Counted from the first letter of the stretch, positions 28,395-37,656 are shown. The stretch is 45,567 nucleotides of DNA from Actinomycetota bacterium (GCA_020161795.1 JAIUOR010000009.1:1-45567); one strand, 5' to 3'. The notes: generated from the letters alone by a model not told the origin. A program made the numbers and translations.

Positions 28395-29608
28395 TGTCCG
28401 CAGGCTGGCCGGCATACCTCCAGCGAGCACGCTGGTTCGCCGGTAAGGACTCCGGCCGGCTCAGCGGCATCGAGCCGCTCGGCTGGTACACCCCGGTGGG
28501 CCGGCTGCCCGCCATCCGCTCCGAGTTGGCGCGGGTCGATCGCGCGGACGGCCAGGAGACCTACCACCTGCTGGTCGGCTACCTCGCGCCAGGAACGGCC
28601 GAACCGGAAGCCCTGGTCGAGCGGATCGAGTTGGACGGCTTCGGCGAGGTCGACGTCGTCGACGCCCCGGCGTCGGTCACCGCCATGGAGGCCCTGCTCG
28701 CAGCACTCGATTCACCCGATCCGTCATCCCCGGCGGGTCGCTCACCCGTGCGCCTCCTCGGAGCCGAGCAGAGCAATTCCGCGGTGATCGCCGGTGGCTC
28801 CCTGGTGAAGATCTACCGCCGGCTCAACGAGGGATCGAACCCCGAGCCGGAGATGCTCACCGCCCTGGCGGGACGGCCGGTGCCCGCGCTGCACCGCGTC
28901 CTGCGCGGGCACGGCTACGACCTGCTGCTCGACGTGGAGTTCCTCGCCGATGCCCAGGACGGCTGGGAGTTCGCCACCGCGGCCTGCGCGTCCGGTCGTC
29001 CGATCGACGACGAACTCCACGCACTGGGCCGCGCATTGCGGGAGGTCCACGACGGCCTGGCTGACGCCTTCGGGACCGGCACCGACTCCGGTGCCTCGTT
29101 GCGGGAGCGGCTGCTGGACGACCTGGACCAGGCGGTCGCCGAACTCCCGGTGCTGGAACCGCACCGCGCCGCACTGGCCGCCGTCCTGCGCGCCCTGCCC
29201 GACGATCAGTTCGTCACCCAGCGAGTGCACGGCGACTTCCACCTCGGCCAGACCCTGCTGGCGCCGGGCGGCTGGCGGATCATCGACTTCGAGGGCGAGC
29301 CCGGCGCGCCGATGGCCGAGCGGCGGCGGTTCGACTCACCCTGGCGGGATGTCGCCGGCCTGCTGCGCTCGCTGGACTACGTCCGATCGGCGCACGCCGA
29401 CCCCACCGGAGGCGCGGCGACCGCCTGGTACCGGCGCTCTCGGGAGGCCTTCCTGGCCGGCTATGGCAACGATCTGGAACCATTCGGCCTGTTGGCCGCC
29501 CACGAGGTGGCCCGGATGGTGTACGAAGTGGGTTATGAAGTCCGGAATCGTCCCGACTGGGTAGGCATTCCGCTTTCGGCAGTCGAGAATGTGGCAACCA
29601 GGCACTAG
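28394..29608 (+). CDS. Maltokinase (Pep2/Mak type)
   Basis: A 404-residue aminoglycoside-phosphotransferase-like kinase that phosphorylates maltose to maltose 1-phosphate, the GlgE donor. The catalytic loop RVHGDFHLGQTL and the metal site IIDFEGEP are clear, and the N-terminal ARWFAGKD plus SNSAVIAGGSLVKIYRR are typical of maltokinases. It is stand-alone and not fused to trehalose synthase (TreS). It overlaps glgE by one base and is followed by glgB nine bases later. With no treS in the window, the source of maltose must be encoded elsewhere. Confidence 0.93.
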   Translation: MSAGWPAYLQRARWFAGKDSGRLSGIEPLGWYTPVGRLPAIRSELARVDRADGQETYHLLVGYLAPGTAEPEALVERIELDGFGEVDVVDAPASVTAMEALLAALDSPDPSSPAGRSPVRLLGAEQSNSAVIAGGSLVKIYRRLNEGSNPEPEMLTALAGRPVPALHRVLRGHGYDLLLDVEFLADAQDGWEFATAACASGRPIDDELHALGRALREVHDGLADAFGTGTDSGASLRERLLDDLDQAVAELPVLEPHRAALAAVLRALPDDQFVTQRVHGDFHLGQTLLAPGGWRIIDFEGEPGAPMAERRRFDSPWRDVAGLLRSLDYVRSAHADPTGGAATAWYRRSREAFLAGYGNDLEPFGLLAAHEVARMVYEVGYEVRNRPDWVGIPLSAVENVATRH

Positions 29609-29617
29609 GAGAATCCA

Positions 29618-31513
29618 ATGGCGTATGACGTGAACGGCGGCCTGACCGGCTGGGATCTGGAAGGTTTCCATTCCGGTGGCGACACCGAATGCTGGCGCCG
29701 GCTCGGCGCCCATCAGGTCACCCTCATCGACGACGAACGCGGGGAGATCCAGGGCACGCGCTTCGCCGTCTGGGCCCCCAACGCGGCCGAGGTGCGGCTC
29801 AACGCCGACTTCAACTGGTGGACCGGCGACGCCATGCACCTGGTACCGGGCTCCGGGGTGTGGGCGCTGTTCGTCGAGGGCGTCAGCGAGGGCGCGCTGT
29901 ACAAGTTCAACATCCTCGGCCCGGACGGGGTCTGGCGGGAGAAGGTCGACCCAATGGCCTTCTTCGCCGAGCAGGCGCCCGCCAACTCCTCCATCGTCTA
30001 CGAGAGCCGCTACCTGTGGGCCGACGACGAGTGGATGGCCAAGCGGTCCTCGGCGCAGCCGCACCGCGAGGCGATGAGCATCTACGAGGTGCACCTGGGC
30101 AGCTGGCGCAAGGGCAAGACCTACCTGGAGCTCGCCGAGGAGCTCGTCGAGTACGTCACCTGGCAGGGCTTCACCCACGTCGAGCTCATGCCGGTCACCG
30201 AGCACCCGTTCGAGGGTTCCTGGGGCTACCAGGTCACCAACTACTTCGCTCCGCAATCCCGGCTCGGCCGGCCCGACGAGTTCCGCTACCTGGTCGACCG
30301 CCTGCACCAGGCCGGGATCGGCGTGATCCTCGACTGGGTGCCCGGCCACTTCCCCAAGGACGAGTGGGCGCTGGGACGCTTCGACGGCACCGCGCTGTAC
30401 GAGCACGCCGATCCGCGCCAGGGCGAGCACAAGGACTGGGGCACCTACATCTTCAACTACGGCCGCAACGAGGTGAAGTCGTTCCTGGTCAGCAACGCGC
30501 TGTACTGGGTGACCGAGTTCCACATCGACGCGCTGCGGGTGGACGCGGTGGCGTCCATGCTCTACCTGGACTACTCCCGCGACGAGGGCGAGTGGGTGCC
30601 GAACATCTACGGCGGCAACGAGAACCTGGAGGCGATCGACTTCCTGCGCTACGTCAACAAGCACCTGTACGAGCGGGTGCCGGGCGTGGTGATGATCGCC
30701 GAGGAGTCGACCTCCTTCGGCGGCGTCACCAAGGGCGTCCACGAGGGCGGCCTGGGCTTCGGCTTCAAGTGGAACATGGGCTGGATGAACGACTCGCTGC
30801 GCTACCTGGCGCTGGAGCCGATCTACCGGCAGTACCACCACCACGAGATGACCTTCGCCATGGTCTACGCCTACTCGGAGAACTTCATCCTGCCGATCAG
30901 CCACGACGAGGTGGTGCACGGCAAGGGCTCGATGATCAACAAGATCCCGCAGGACACCTGGCGGCAATTCGCCACGCTGCGAGCGTTCTACTCCTACATG
31001 TGGGGCTTCCCGGGCAAGCAGTTGCTGTTCATGGGCTGCGAGTTCGGCCAGCGCACCGAGTTCAACGAGGCGACCAGCCTGGAGTGGTGGGTCAGCGATC
31101 TGTGGGGCCACCACGGCCTGCAGCGGATGATCAAGGATCTGAACACCATCTACGCCACCCGACCGGCGCTGTGGGAGCTCGACAGCGATCCGGAGGGGTT
31201 CCGCTGGATCAACGCCGACGACGCCGGCGGCAATGCCTACTCGTGGATCCGCTCGGATTCCTCCGGAAACCAGCTCGCGGTCGTCGTGAACTTCTCCTCC
31301 GAGCCCTGGACGCAGTACCGCCTCGGCCTGCCCCAGGCCGGGGTATGGAGGGAGATCTTCAACTCCGACGCGGATCTCTACGACGGTTCCGGCCAGCACG
31401 GCAACCTCGGCCAGGTGGTCGCCACCGACGAGAGCTGGAACGGCCTGCCCGCCAGCGCCACCGTCGTCGTCCCGCCGCTGGGCGCGGTCTACTTCGAGTA
31501 CGCCGGGGAGTAG
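29618..31513 (+). CDS. glgB: 1,4-alpha-glucan branching enzyme
   Basis: A 631-residue GH13 branching enzyme with one CBM48 domain (TRFAVWAPNAAEVRLNADFN), the shorter form lacking the extra N-terminal module of ~730-residue GlgB. Catalytic residues are Asp309 in LRVDAVASMLYLDYSR, Glu362 in IAEEST, and the later SHDEVVHGKGS. The ATG follows AGGAG with normal spacing. It closes the four-gene glucan cluster. Confidence 0.96.
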   Translation: MAYDVNGGLTGWDLEGFHSGGDTECWRRLGAHQVTLIDDERGEIQGTRFAVWAPNAAEVRLNADFNWWTGDAMHLVPGSGVWALFVEGVSEGALYKFNILGPDGVWREKVDPMAFFAEQAPANSSIVYESRYLWADDEWMAKRSSAQPHREAMSIYEVHLGSWRKGKTYLELAEELVEYVTWQGFTHVELMPVTEHPFEGSWGYQVTNYFAPQSRLGRPDEFRYLVDRLHQAGIGVILDWVPGHFPKDEWALGRFDGTALYEHADPRQGEHKDWGTYIFNYGRNEVKSFLVSNALYWVTEFHIDALRVDAVASMLYLDYSRDEGEWVPNIYGGNENLEAIDFLRYVNKHLYERVPGVVMIAEESTSFGGVTKGVHEGGLGFGFKWNMGWMNDSLRYLALEPIYRQYHHHEMTFAMVYAYSENFILPISHDEVVHGKGSMINKIPQDTWRQFATLRAFYSYMWGFPGKQLLFMGCEFGQRTEFNEATSLEWWVSDLWGHHGLQRMIKDLNTIYATRPALWELDSDPEGFRWINADDAGGNAYSWIRSDSSGNQLAVVVNFSSEPWTQYRLGLPQAGVWREIFNSDADLYDGSGQHGNLGQVVATDESWNGLPASATVVVPPLGAVYFEYAGE

Positions 31514-31615
31514 GCGTCAGCGGTCACCCACCCACCACCTGAGATCGCCGCCTAGCAACCGGGGGTTCTCGGCCGCCATGGCCGGCCCGCGACCGGACGA
31601 CGTGCCGTGCCGGGA

Positions 31616-31633
31616 TTCGTCCCCGCGGACGAA
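31616..31633. terminator. Hairpin between convergent glgB and the response regulator gene
   Basis: Arms TTCGTCC (31616-31622) and GGACGAA (31627-31633) pair perfectly around a four-base loop. It sits just past the response regulator's stop and ~100 bases past glgB, so it may serve both strands. No U-tract is present. Confidence 0.45.
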
Positions 31634-31637
31634 CCGG

Positions 31638-32315
31638 TCAGGGCCGGTCCAGCCGATAGCCGATGCCCCGCACGGTATGAATCAGGGTCGGACGCGACGG
31701 GGTCGGTTCGACCTTGGCGCGCAGCCGCTGCACCACCGCGTCCACCAGGCGGGAGTCGCCGGCGTAGCCGTAGCCCCACACCCGTTGCAGCAGTTGGTGC
31801 CGGCTCAGCACCTGGCCGGCATGCTCGGCCAGTTCCACCAGCAGCCGCAATTCGGTCGGGGTGAGCGCGAGCGGCTCCCCCTCGCGCATGACCGTCATGG
31901 CGGCGGTGTCGAGCACCAGATCACCGAAGGACAACGCCGCCTCGCGGCCGGTGGGCACCGCCCGCCGCAGCACCGCCTTGATCCGGGCGTCCAGCACCCG
32001 GGGCTCGACCGGCTTGGTGACATAGTCATCGGCCCCGCACTCCAGCCCGGCGACGATGTCGATCGGGTCCGACCGTGCCGTCAGCATGATGATGGGCAAT
32101 AGGGAGCCGGCCCGCACCCGCCGCGCGGTCTCGAAGCCGCCGATGCCGGGCATCATCACGTCCAGCAGCATCACGTCGAAGCGTCCCCGCGCCAATGCCG
32201 CCAGCCCGGCGTGCCCATCGGGGGCGAGCTCGACCTGGTGGCCGAGGGAGGTCAGCGCGAGCCGGAGCGCCTCCGCTACGCAGGGGTCGTCCTCCACTAG
32301 GAGCAGCGCGCTCAT
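31638..32315 (-). CDS. OmpR/PhoB-family response regulator, AfsQ1-like
   Basis: A 225-residue regulator. The receiver domain has acidic pair EDD at 8-10, phosphoacceptor Asp52 in MLLDVMMPG and Lys101 in DDYVTKP. The C-terminal winged helix includes LTPTELRLLVELAEHAGQVLSR and DSRLVDAVVQRLRAKVE, close to Streptomyces AfsQ1, which controls antibiotic and nitrogen genes. The resemblance is from memory of the AfsQ1 sequence. Its ATG overlaps the kinase stop by four bases. Targets cannot be read from the sequence. Confidence 0.9.
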   Translation of the reverse strand: MSALLLVEDDPCVAEALRLALTSLGHQVELAPDGHAGLAALARGRFDVMLLDVMMPGIGGFETARRVRAGSLLPIIMLTARSDPIDIVAGLECGADDYVTKPVEPRVLDARIKAVLRRAVPTGREAALSFGDLVLDTAAMTVMREGEPLALTPTELRLLVELAEHAGQVLSRHQLLQRVWGYGYAGDSRLVDAVVQRLRAKVEPTPSRPTLIHTVRGIGYRLDRP

Positions 32316-33775
32316 TCGTCGTCCCCTCGCGCGGGCTCCTGGAGCGGCAGCCGCAGCGTGAAGGTCACGCCATCCGGCTCGAGAGTCAGGGAGCCGCCCA
32401 GCAGGCGGGCGTTCTCCGCGGCGATCGCCAGGCCGAGCCCGGACGAACTGCCGTGGCGGGCCTCGTCGCCGCGCACGAACCTGCCGAAGACCCGCTCCCG
32501 AAGGTCCGCGGGCACTCCGGCGCCGCTGTCATGGACGCTCACCACCGCCTCGGGCTCCGCCACCGAGACGGCCATGGTCACCGGTGGGGCACCGTGCTGC
32601 AGCGCATTGGCCACCAGGTTGCGCAGGACGACGCGGACCCGCGTCGGGTCGGTGGTGAGCTGCAGTTCGGCCGGCCCCTGGTAGGCGACCCGCTCACCTG
32701 CCCCGGAGTCCGCCATCACCTCGGCGATCAGGTCGGCCAGATCGATCCGGTCGGTCACCAGCTCGGCCCGTCCGGCGTCCATCCGGCTGATCTCCAGCAG
32801 ATCCTCGGTCAGCCCCGCCAGCCGTCGCAGTTGCGGCGCCACCAGTGCGGCCGCGCGGTCCCGGCTCCGCGGATCCTCCAGCGCCTCGGCCGACGCCAGC
32901 AGCGCGGTGGTCGGCGTCCGCAACTCATGGGCGACGTCGGAGACGAACTGGCGCTGCGCCCGGTTCGCCTGCTCCAGGTTGTCGATCTGGCCGACCAGCC
33001 GGTCGGCCATGGAGTTCACCGCCGTCGACATCGTCGCGACCTCGTCCCTGCCGGTCACCGGGATCCGCACCGAGAGATCGCCGTCGGCCACCGCGTTCGC
33101 CATCTCACTGGCCCGGGTCACCGGGCGGACCACGGTCGCCGCCACCCCGAGGGCAAGCAGCCCCGCGATCAGCACAACGCCGACCGAGACCAGCAGCAGG
33201 GTGGTGGCCAGCCCCGGAACCGGGCTTTCGGCGGGCTCCAGTTGGAAGGCGTGGATCAGCAGCCACGAGAACGGCCCGTCCTCACCCGGCACCTCGGTAT
33301 ATCCGAAGCCGACCAGATAGCCCTCGCAGTACCTCACCCAGGCGCCCCAGCTGCCGGGCATATAGGAGATGTCCGTGATGGTGTGGTCGGGGATCCAGTC
33401 CATGTGTGGCACGAGGCATTCCGGAATCCGTTGGTTCAGCGGAACCGTCGTACCGACGAAGCCGTACTGCTCGACCTGTTCGGGGCGGAACGGGCTGCTC
33501 TGTTCCTCGAAGAAGAAGAGCGCGGTCTCCACCGAGAGCGGGGAATCACGGTCCGGACGGACATCCTGCCAGGCCGTCGTGGTGGGATGCTCGGCGACGG
33601 CCACGGCCAACTGGTTCATGTCCGAGGTGATCCCGATCATCATCTTGTCCTCCAGGACCTGCCGGTGCTGGGCCTCGGCCCAGGCCAGCGTCCCCCAGGA
33701 GAGCCCGCCGCAGGCCAGGGCCACCGCCAGCACCAGGGCAAGGGCCGTCCGGCCACGCAATCCCGGCGCCCTCAC
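32312..33775 (-). CDS. Sensor histidine kinase, AfsQ2-like
   Basis: A 487-residue kinase, partner of the overlapping regulator. An N-terminal membrane helix (11-30), an extracytoplasmic domain of ~150 residues, a second helix (188-212) and HAMP (213-265) come first. HisKA follows, with His283 in VSDVAHELRTPTT. The ATPase domain contains NLVANALQHG, HDSGAGVP, FGRFVRGD and SGLGLAIA. The sensor part has two cysteines, Cys120 (PECLVPH) and Cys150 (RYCEG), which could form a disulfide outside the cell. The start is GTG 33775. The signal is unknown. Confidence 0.9.
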   Translation of the reverse strand: MRAPGLRGRTALALVLAVALACGGLSWGTLAWAEAQHRQVLEDKMMIGITSDMNQLAVAVAEHPTTTAWQDVRPDRDSPLSVETALFFFEEQSSPFRPEQVEQYGFVGTTVPLNQRIPECLVPHMDWIPDHTITDISYMPGSWGAWVRYCEGYLVGFGYTEVPGEDGPFSWLLIHAFQLEPAESPVPGLATTLLLVSVGVVLIAGLLALGVAATVVRPVTRASEMANAVADGDLSVRIPVTGRDEVATMSTAVNSMADRLVGQIDNLEQANRAQRQFVSDVAHELRTPTTALLASAEALEDPRSRDRAAALVAPQLRRLAGLTEDLLEISRMDAGRAELVTDRIDLADLIAEVMADSGAGERVAYQGPAELQLTTDPTRVRVVLRNLVANALQHGAPPVTMAVSVAEPEAVVSVHDSGAGVPADLRERVFGRFVRGDEARHGSSSGLGLAIAAENARLLGGSLTLEPDGVTFTLRLPLQEPARGDDE

Positions 33776-33898
33776 GATCGCGGACGTCGCGGCAGCGGAG
33801 CCATCCCGAACACCTCCTCACGCCCACCCTGGCAGAGGAATGTCCCGGTTCTGTCACAAAGCGACCAGAATCCGATCCCAACTTCGGGCTCGCCCGGC

Positions 33899-33904
33899 GA
33901 TACT
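33899..33904 (+). promoter_or_regulatory. -10 element of a leaderless promoter for the duplicated-domain gene
   Basis: GATACT lies six bases before GTG 33911, in the gap divergent from the histidine kinase. Confidence 0.5.
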
Positions 33905-33910
33905 GGGGTC

Positions 33911-34951
33911 GTGCTCCTCGACCCCGCGATCATTGAGCTTCGGTACGACTCCCTCAGCCTGAGCTGGGCCGATGACCAGGAGTACTTCGAAGGCTTCTTC
34001 GCCGGCCTCTTCCGGGAGAACCGCAACCGTTTTCTCGGCACCAGCGACCCGGATCTGCTGTTCGTCTGGCTCATCGCCGGCGACCGGGCCTGGCTCGGCA
34101 TCGACCTGCTCGAAGGTGAGCCGGTGGTCGGCCAGCGCTGGGAGGACGTGGTCGAGGCGTCGATCACCGTCCCGGCCGGTGCCCGTCCCCACTGGACCAC
34201 GCTCTCCGACCTCACCGGGCCGTTCCAGCTGCCCGCGGGCGACTACCGGGTGCGACTGAGCGCCTCGGGCCGCGACGGCGCGGTTCCCACCCTGCTGCTG
34301 GAGTTCTGGCCGGCACCCCCGCGGCCGGACGCCGTGGTGCGCCTGCGCAGCGAGCGCGGCCGGGCCTTCCACGACGACTGGCGGGTCGGCGAGGTCGGGG
34401 AGGCCGCGCGAGTGCTCCGGTCGTGGAGTCGTTCCGGGACCACCCTCGTCGAGACCGTGGCCAGCACCAGCTACGGCCAGATGGAACTGCGCTGGTCGCC
34501 GGACGGATGCCTGATGGACGATCTGGAGTCACTGTTCGCCGGTCAGGCCAACGGTCTGGTCGGGGCGGCACACCCCGGCGGGGTGTACTTCCATCTGGCG
34601 CGTTACGGCTGCGGATCCCTCCTGCGCATGGAACACCACGCCTCGGCTCCGCTCCTGGAGGCGGCCGCCCAGGACGTCGTCGAAGTCTCCACCACCCTCC
34701 CGGACCACGGCGAACCGCGCTGGGAGGCCTGGGGCGGGATGGGCTACGGGGAACTCGCGCTGGCGCCGGGGTCGTACCGGCTTCGGGTCAGCGCCCAGGG
34801 CAGGGACGAAGGCGAACAGGGTGAGTTCACCGGCTACCTGGTCGACTCCTACCTGCTGCAGTTCTGGCCGGCCGAGCCGCAGCCCGACGCGATTCTCCGC
34901 ACCACCAGTGACAACGCGCGGCGCTGGCACGAAGTCTGGGGTGGGCGGTAG
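33911..34951 (+). CDS. Protein of unknown function with an internal domain duplication
   Basis: A 346-residue protein whose halves are related. Each half ends with a similar block: PAGDYRVRLSASGRDG...LLEFWPAPPRPDAVVR in the first and APGSYRLRVSAQGRDEG...LLQFWPAEPQPDAILR in the second. Before these, a valine-rich VVEASITVPAGARPHW segment aligns with VVEVSTTLPDHGEPRW. There is no signal peptide or membrane helix. Short single-domain proteins of this kind are common in actinobacteria as hypothetical proteins. Function is unknown, and I would not call it an immunity protein without a toxin nearby. GTG 33911 is chosen from the -10 spacing. Confidence 0.75.
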   Translation: MLLDPAIIELRYDSLSLSWADDQEYFEGFFAGLFRENRNRFLGTSDPDLLFVWLIAGDRAWLGIDLLEGEPVVGQRWEDVVEASITVPAGARPHWTTLSDLTGPFQLPAGDYRVRLSASGRDGAVPTLLLEFWPAPPRPDAVVRLRSERGRAFHDDWRVGEVGEAARVLRSWSRSGTTLVETVASTSYGQMELRWSPDGCLMDDLESLFAGQANGLVGAAHPGGVYFHLARYGCGSLLRMEHHASAPLLEAAAQDVVEVSTTLPDHGEPRWEAWGGMGYGELALAPGSYRLRVSAQGRDEGEQGEFTGYLVDSYLLQFWPAEPQPDAILRTTSDNARRWHEVWGGR

Positions 34952-34952
34952 A

Positions 34953-35840
34953 TCAGAACAGGGCGCTCATCAGATCGCGACGGGCCTTCAGCACGGCGGG
35001 GTCGGCGTTCCCCACGGTCTCGAAGAGTTCCAGCAGGCGCAGCCGCGCGGTCTCGCGGTCGGGGCCGGCGGTGTTGCGGATCAACTCCAGCAGCCGGTCG
35101 AATGCCTGCTGGGTGGCTCCGCCCATGAGTTCGGTGTCGGCGGCGGCCAGTTGAGTCTCGACATCGACCGGACGAGCGGCTGCGTCGGCCAGCACCTGGG
35201 CTGGATCGAGCGCGCTCACCCGGGCGAGCAGGGCGGCCTGGGCCCGGCCGGCCTTGGCCTCTGGGTCGTTCGGGGTCTGGGCCAGGATCTGGTCGAACTC
35301 GACGACCGCCTGCGCGAAGTCACCGGCAGACAGGGCCTCGTCCGCTGCGGCGAAGCGCGGGTCCGGCCCGGCGTCGGCGTCGATGCTCACCGGCTCGGCG
35401 ATACCGACCACACCGGCCCCGGCGGCGGCCTGGAGCAGCTGGGCGATGATCGCCTCCACCTCGGCCCTGGGCCGGGTGCCCTGGAAGAGCGGCGCCAACT
35501 GGCCGCCCACCACGCCGATCACCGTCGGCACGGCCTGCACGCCGAACGCGGCGGCGATCTGGGGGGCGGCATCGACGTTCACTCGTGCCAGCAGGTACTT
35601 CCCGCCGGCGGCATTGGCCAGCGCCACCAGGTCGTCGGACAGCTCCTGGGCATCGGCGCGGGGCGAGTAGAGCTCCACCACCACGGGGTGCCGCAGCGAG
35701 AGCTGGATCGTCGCCTCGAAGGACTGTTCGTCCACCTCCAGCACGTAACTCGCACCGGGCGGAGGCGGCGGCGCCTTCGCCGCGGCGGCGATTCCCGACA
35801 GGTCGATGGCGCGAGACGGATTGAAGGCAGCTGGTGTCAC
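34953..35840 (-). CDS. YbbN-like thioredoxin/TPR co-chaperone with degenerate active site
   Basis: A 295-residue protein. Residues ~35-140 have the thioredoxin fold (VVVELYSPRADAQELSDDL, VNVDAAPQIAAAFGVQAVPTVIG with its cis-Pro), but WCGPC is replaced by SPRAD, so it has no redox pair. The C-terminal half carries TPR-like helices (ALSAGDFAQAVVEFDQILAQTPNDPEAKAGRAQAAL; RLRLLELFETVGNADPAV). The E. coli homologue YbbN (CnoX) is a chaperone-like holdase. I prefer the GTG at 35840 (VTPAAFNPSRAIDL); GTG 35861 would add seven residues. Confidence 0.85.
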   Translation of the reverse strand: MTPAAFNPSRAIDLSGIAAAAKAPPPPPGASYVLEVDEQSFEATIQLSLRHPVVVELYSPRADAQELSDDLVALANAAGGKYLLARVNVDAAPQIAAAFGVQAVPTVIGVVGGQLAPLFQGTRPRAEVEAIIAQLLQAAAGAGVVGIAEPVSIDADAGPDPRFAAADEALSAGDFAQAVVEFDQILAQTPNDPEAKAGRAQAALLARVSALDPAQVLADAAARPVDVETQLAAADTELMGGATQQAFDRLLELIRNTAGPDRETARLRLLELFETVGNADPAVLKARRDLMSALF

Positions 35841-35900
35841 AGCGAGCCATTCTGCCAGCACCCCTCGCGCTCACCCAACCGGACCGGGCAAGATGTGCCC

Positions 35901-37529
35901 ATGGTTCACGAACGCGCGGGGCAGGTCGCACTGCCCGAAGACCTCACCGACATCGACGCCCTCACCGCGGCGTACTACGACCTCACCCCCGATCCGGACA
36001 ACCCCGATCAGCAGGTGGTGTTCGGCACCTCCGGGCACCGTGGCTCGGCCCTCGACGCCGCCTTCAACGACGCCCACATCGCCGCGACGACGCAGGCGAT
36101 CGTGGAGTACCGCGCCGGGCAGCGCATCACCGGTCCCCTGTTCATCGGCAAGGACACCCACGGCCTCTCCGGCCCGGCCTGGCGCACGGCCATCGAGGTG
36201 CTGCACGCTCACGGCGTCGACGTCCGCGCGGAACGCGACGAGGATTTCACCCCGACCCCGTCGGTCTCCCGCGCCATCATCGCCTACAACCGCGACCATC
36301 CCGGCCCCCGCGCGGACGGCATCGTCGTCACCCCCTCCCACAATCCCCCCCGCGACGGCGGCTTCAAGTACAACCCGCCGCACGGCGGCCCGGCCGACAC
36401 CGACGCCACCGGCTGGATCGCGGCCCGCGCCAACGAACTGCTGCGCAACCCCGGGGCCATCAAGCGCACCCCGTATGAGCAGATCGCCGGCGAGGTCGTC
36501 CGGCACGACTACCTGACCGCCTACTGCGAGGATCTGCGCAACGCGCTCAACCTCGACGCCATCGCCGACGCCGGCGTCCACATCGGCGCCGATCCGCTGG
36601 GCGGCGCGTCGGTCCAGTACTGGCAGTACATCGCCGACCGGCTGGGCATCGACCTGACCGTGATCAACCCCGAGGTCGACCCGGCCTGGCCGTTCATGAC
36701 CCTGGACTGGGACGGCAAGATCCGGATGGACTGTTCCAGCCCGTACGCGATGGCCTCGCTGATCGCCAACCGCGACCGCTACGAGATCTCCACCGGCAAC
36801 GACGCCGATTCCGACCGGCACGGCATCGTCACCCCGGATGCCGGGCTGATGAACCCCAACGCCTACCTGGCGGTGGCGATCCAGTACCTGTTCAGCCATC
36901 GGCCGAACTGGCGGGCCGACGCCGGGGTGGGCAAGACCCTGGTCTCCTCCTCCCTGATCGACAAGGTCGCCGCGGATCTCGGACGCAAGCTGGTCGAGGT
37001 TCCGGTGGGCTTCAAGTGGTTCGTCCCCGGCCTGATGAGCGGTGAGCTGGGCTTCGGCGGCGAGGAATCCGCCGGGGCATCCTTCCTCGCCCTCGACGGC
37101 ACCACCTGGACGACCGACAAGGACGGAATCCTGCTGGCCCTGCTCGCTTCGGAGATCAAGGCGGTGACCGGCAAGTCGCCGTCCGAGCTGTACGCCGAAC
37201 TCGAGGCCAGGCACGGCGCCTCCAGCTACGCCCGCGTCGATGCGCCGGCGAACCGTGAGCAGAAGGCCAAGCTGGCCAGGCTCTCCCCCAGCGATGTCAC
37301 CGCCACCGAACTGGCCGGCGAGCCGATCGTCGCCACGCTGACCAATGCGCCCGGCAACGGCGCGGCGATCGGCGGCCTCAAGGTGGCCACGGATTCGGCC
37401 TGGTTCGCCGCCCGTCCCTCGGGCACCGAGAACGTCTACAAGATCTACGCCGAGTCGCTGAAGGGCCCCGAGCACCTGGCGCAGGTGCAGGCCGAAGCCA
37501 AGCAGGTGGTGGACGCCGTCCTCGGCTGA
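35901..37529 (+). CDS. pgm: Phosphoglucomutase (alpha-D-glucose type)
   Basis: A 542-residue phosphohexomutase interconverting glucose 1- and 6-phosphate, linking glycolysis with glucan and sugar-nucleotide synthesis. The phospho-serine is Ser146 in VTPSHNPP; the magnesium loop is DADSDRHG; the sugar-binding loop GFGGEESAGASF and the phosphate-binding ARPSGTENVYKIYAES are intact. Start ATG 35901 fits homologues; CAAGAT lies six bases before it. It is divergent from the YbbN-like gene. A repeat element begins nine bases after its stop. Confidence 0.95.
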   Translation: MVHERAGQVALPEDLTDIDALTAAYYDLTPDPDNPDQQVVFGTSGHRGSALDAAFNDAHIAATTQAIVEYRAGQRITGPLFIGKDTHGLSGPAWRTAIEVLHAHGVDVRAERDEDFTPTPSVSRAIIAYNRDHPGPRADGIVVTPSHNPPRDGGFKYNPPHGGPADTDATGWIAARANELLRNPGAIKRTPYEQIAGEVVRHDYLTAYCEDLRNALNLDAIADAGVHIGADPLGGASVQYWQYIADRLGIDLTVINPEVDPAWPFMTLDWDGKIRMDCSSPYAMASLIANRDRYEISTGNDADSDRHGIVTPDAGLMNPNAYLAVAIQYLFSHRPNWRADAGVGKTLVSSSLIDKVAADLGRKLVEVPVGFKWFVPGLMSGELGFGGEESAGASFLALDGTTWTTDKDGILLALLASEIKAVTGKSPSELYAELEARHGASSYARVDAPANREQKAKLARLSPSDVTATELAGEPIVATLTNAPGNGAAIGGLKVATDSAWFAARPSGTENVYKIYAESLKGPEHLAQVQAEAKQVVDAVLG

Positions 37530-37538
37530 AGCCCCACT

Positions 37539-37610
37539 GTCATTCCCGCGCGGGCGGATCTCCGGGCAGCGGCCCGGCCGATCGTGGACTCCGGCCTTCG
37601 CGGGAATGAC
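37539..37610. repeat. 72-bp palindromic repeat element
   Basis: Perfect 12-bp terminal inverted repeats, GTCATTCCCGCG (37539-37550) and CGCGGGAATGAC (37599-37610), enclose 48 GC-rich bases. Related sequences occur at three other intergenic sites in this window. It lies between pgm and mce and could act as a terminator, REP-like element or small mobile repeat. Confidence 0.65.
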
Positions 37611-37656
37611 GCAATTGCGGCCTCGGCGATGCCCCTGATGTGGAAAGGTTGAACCC

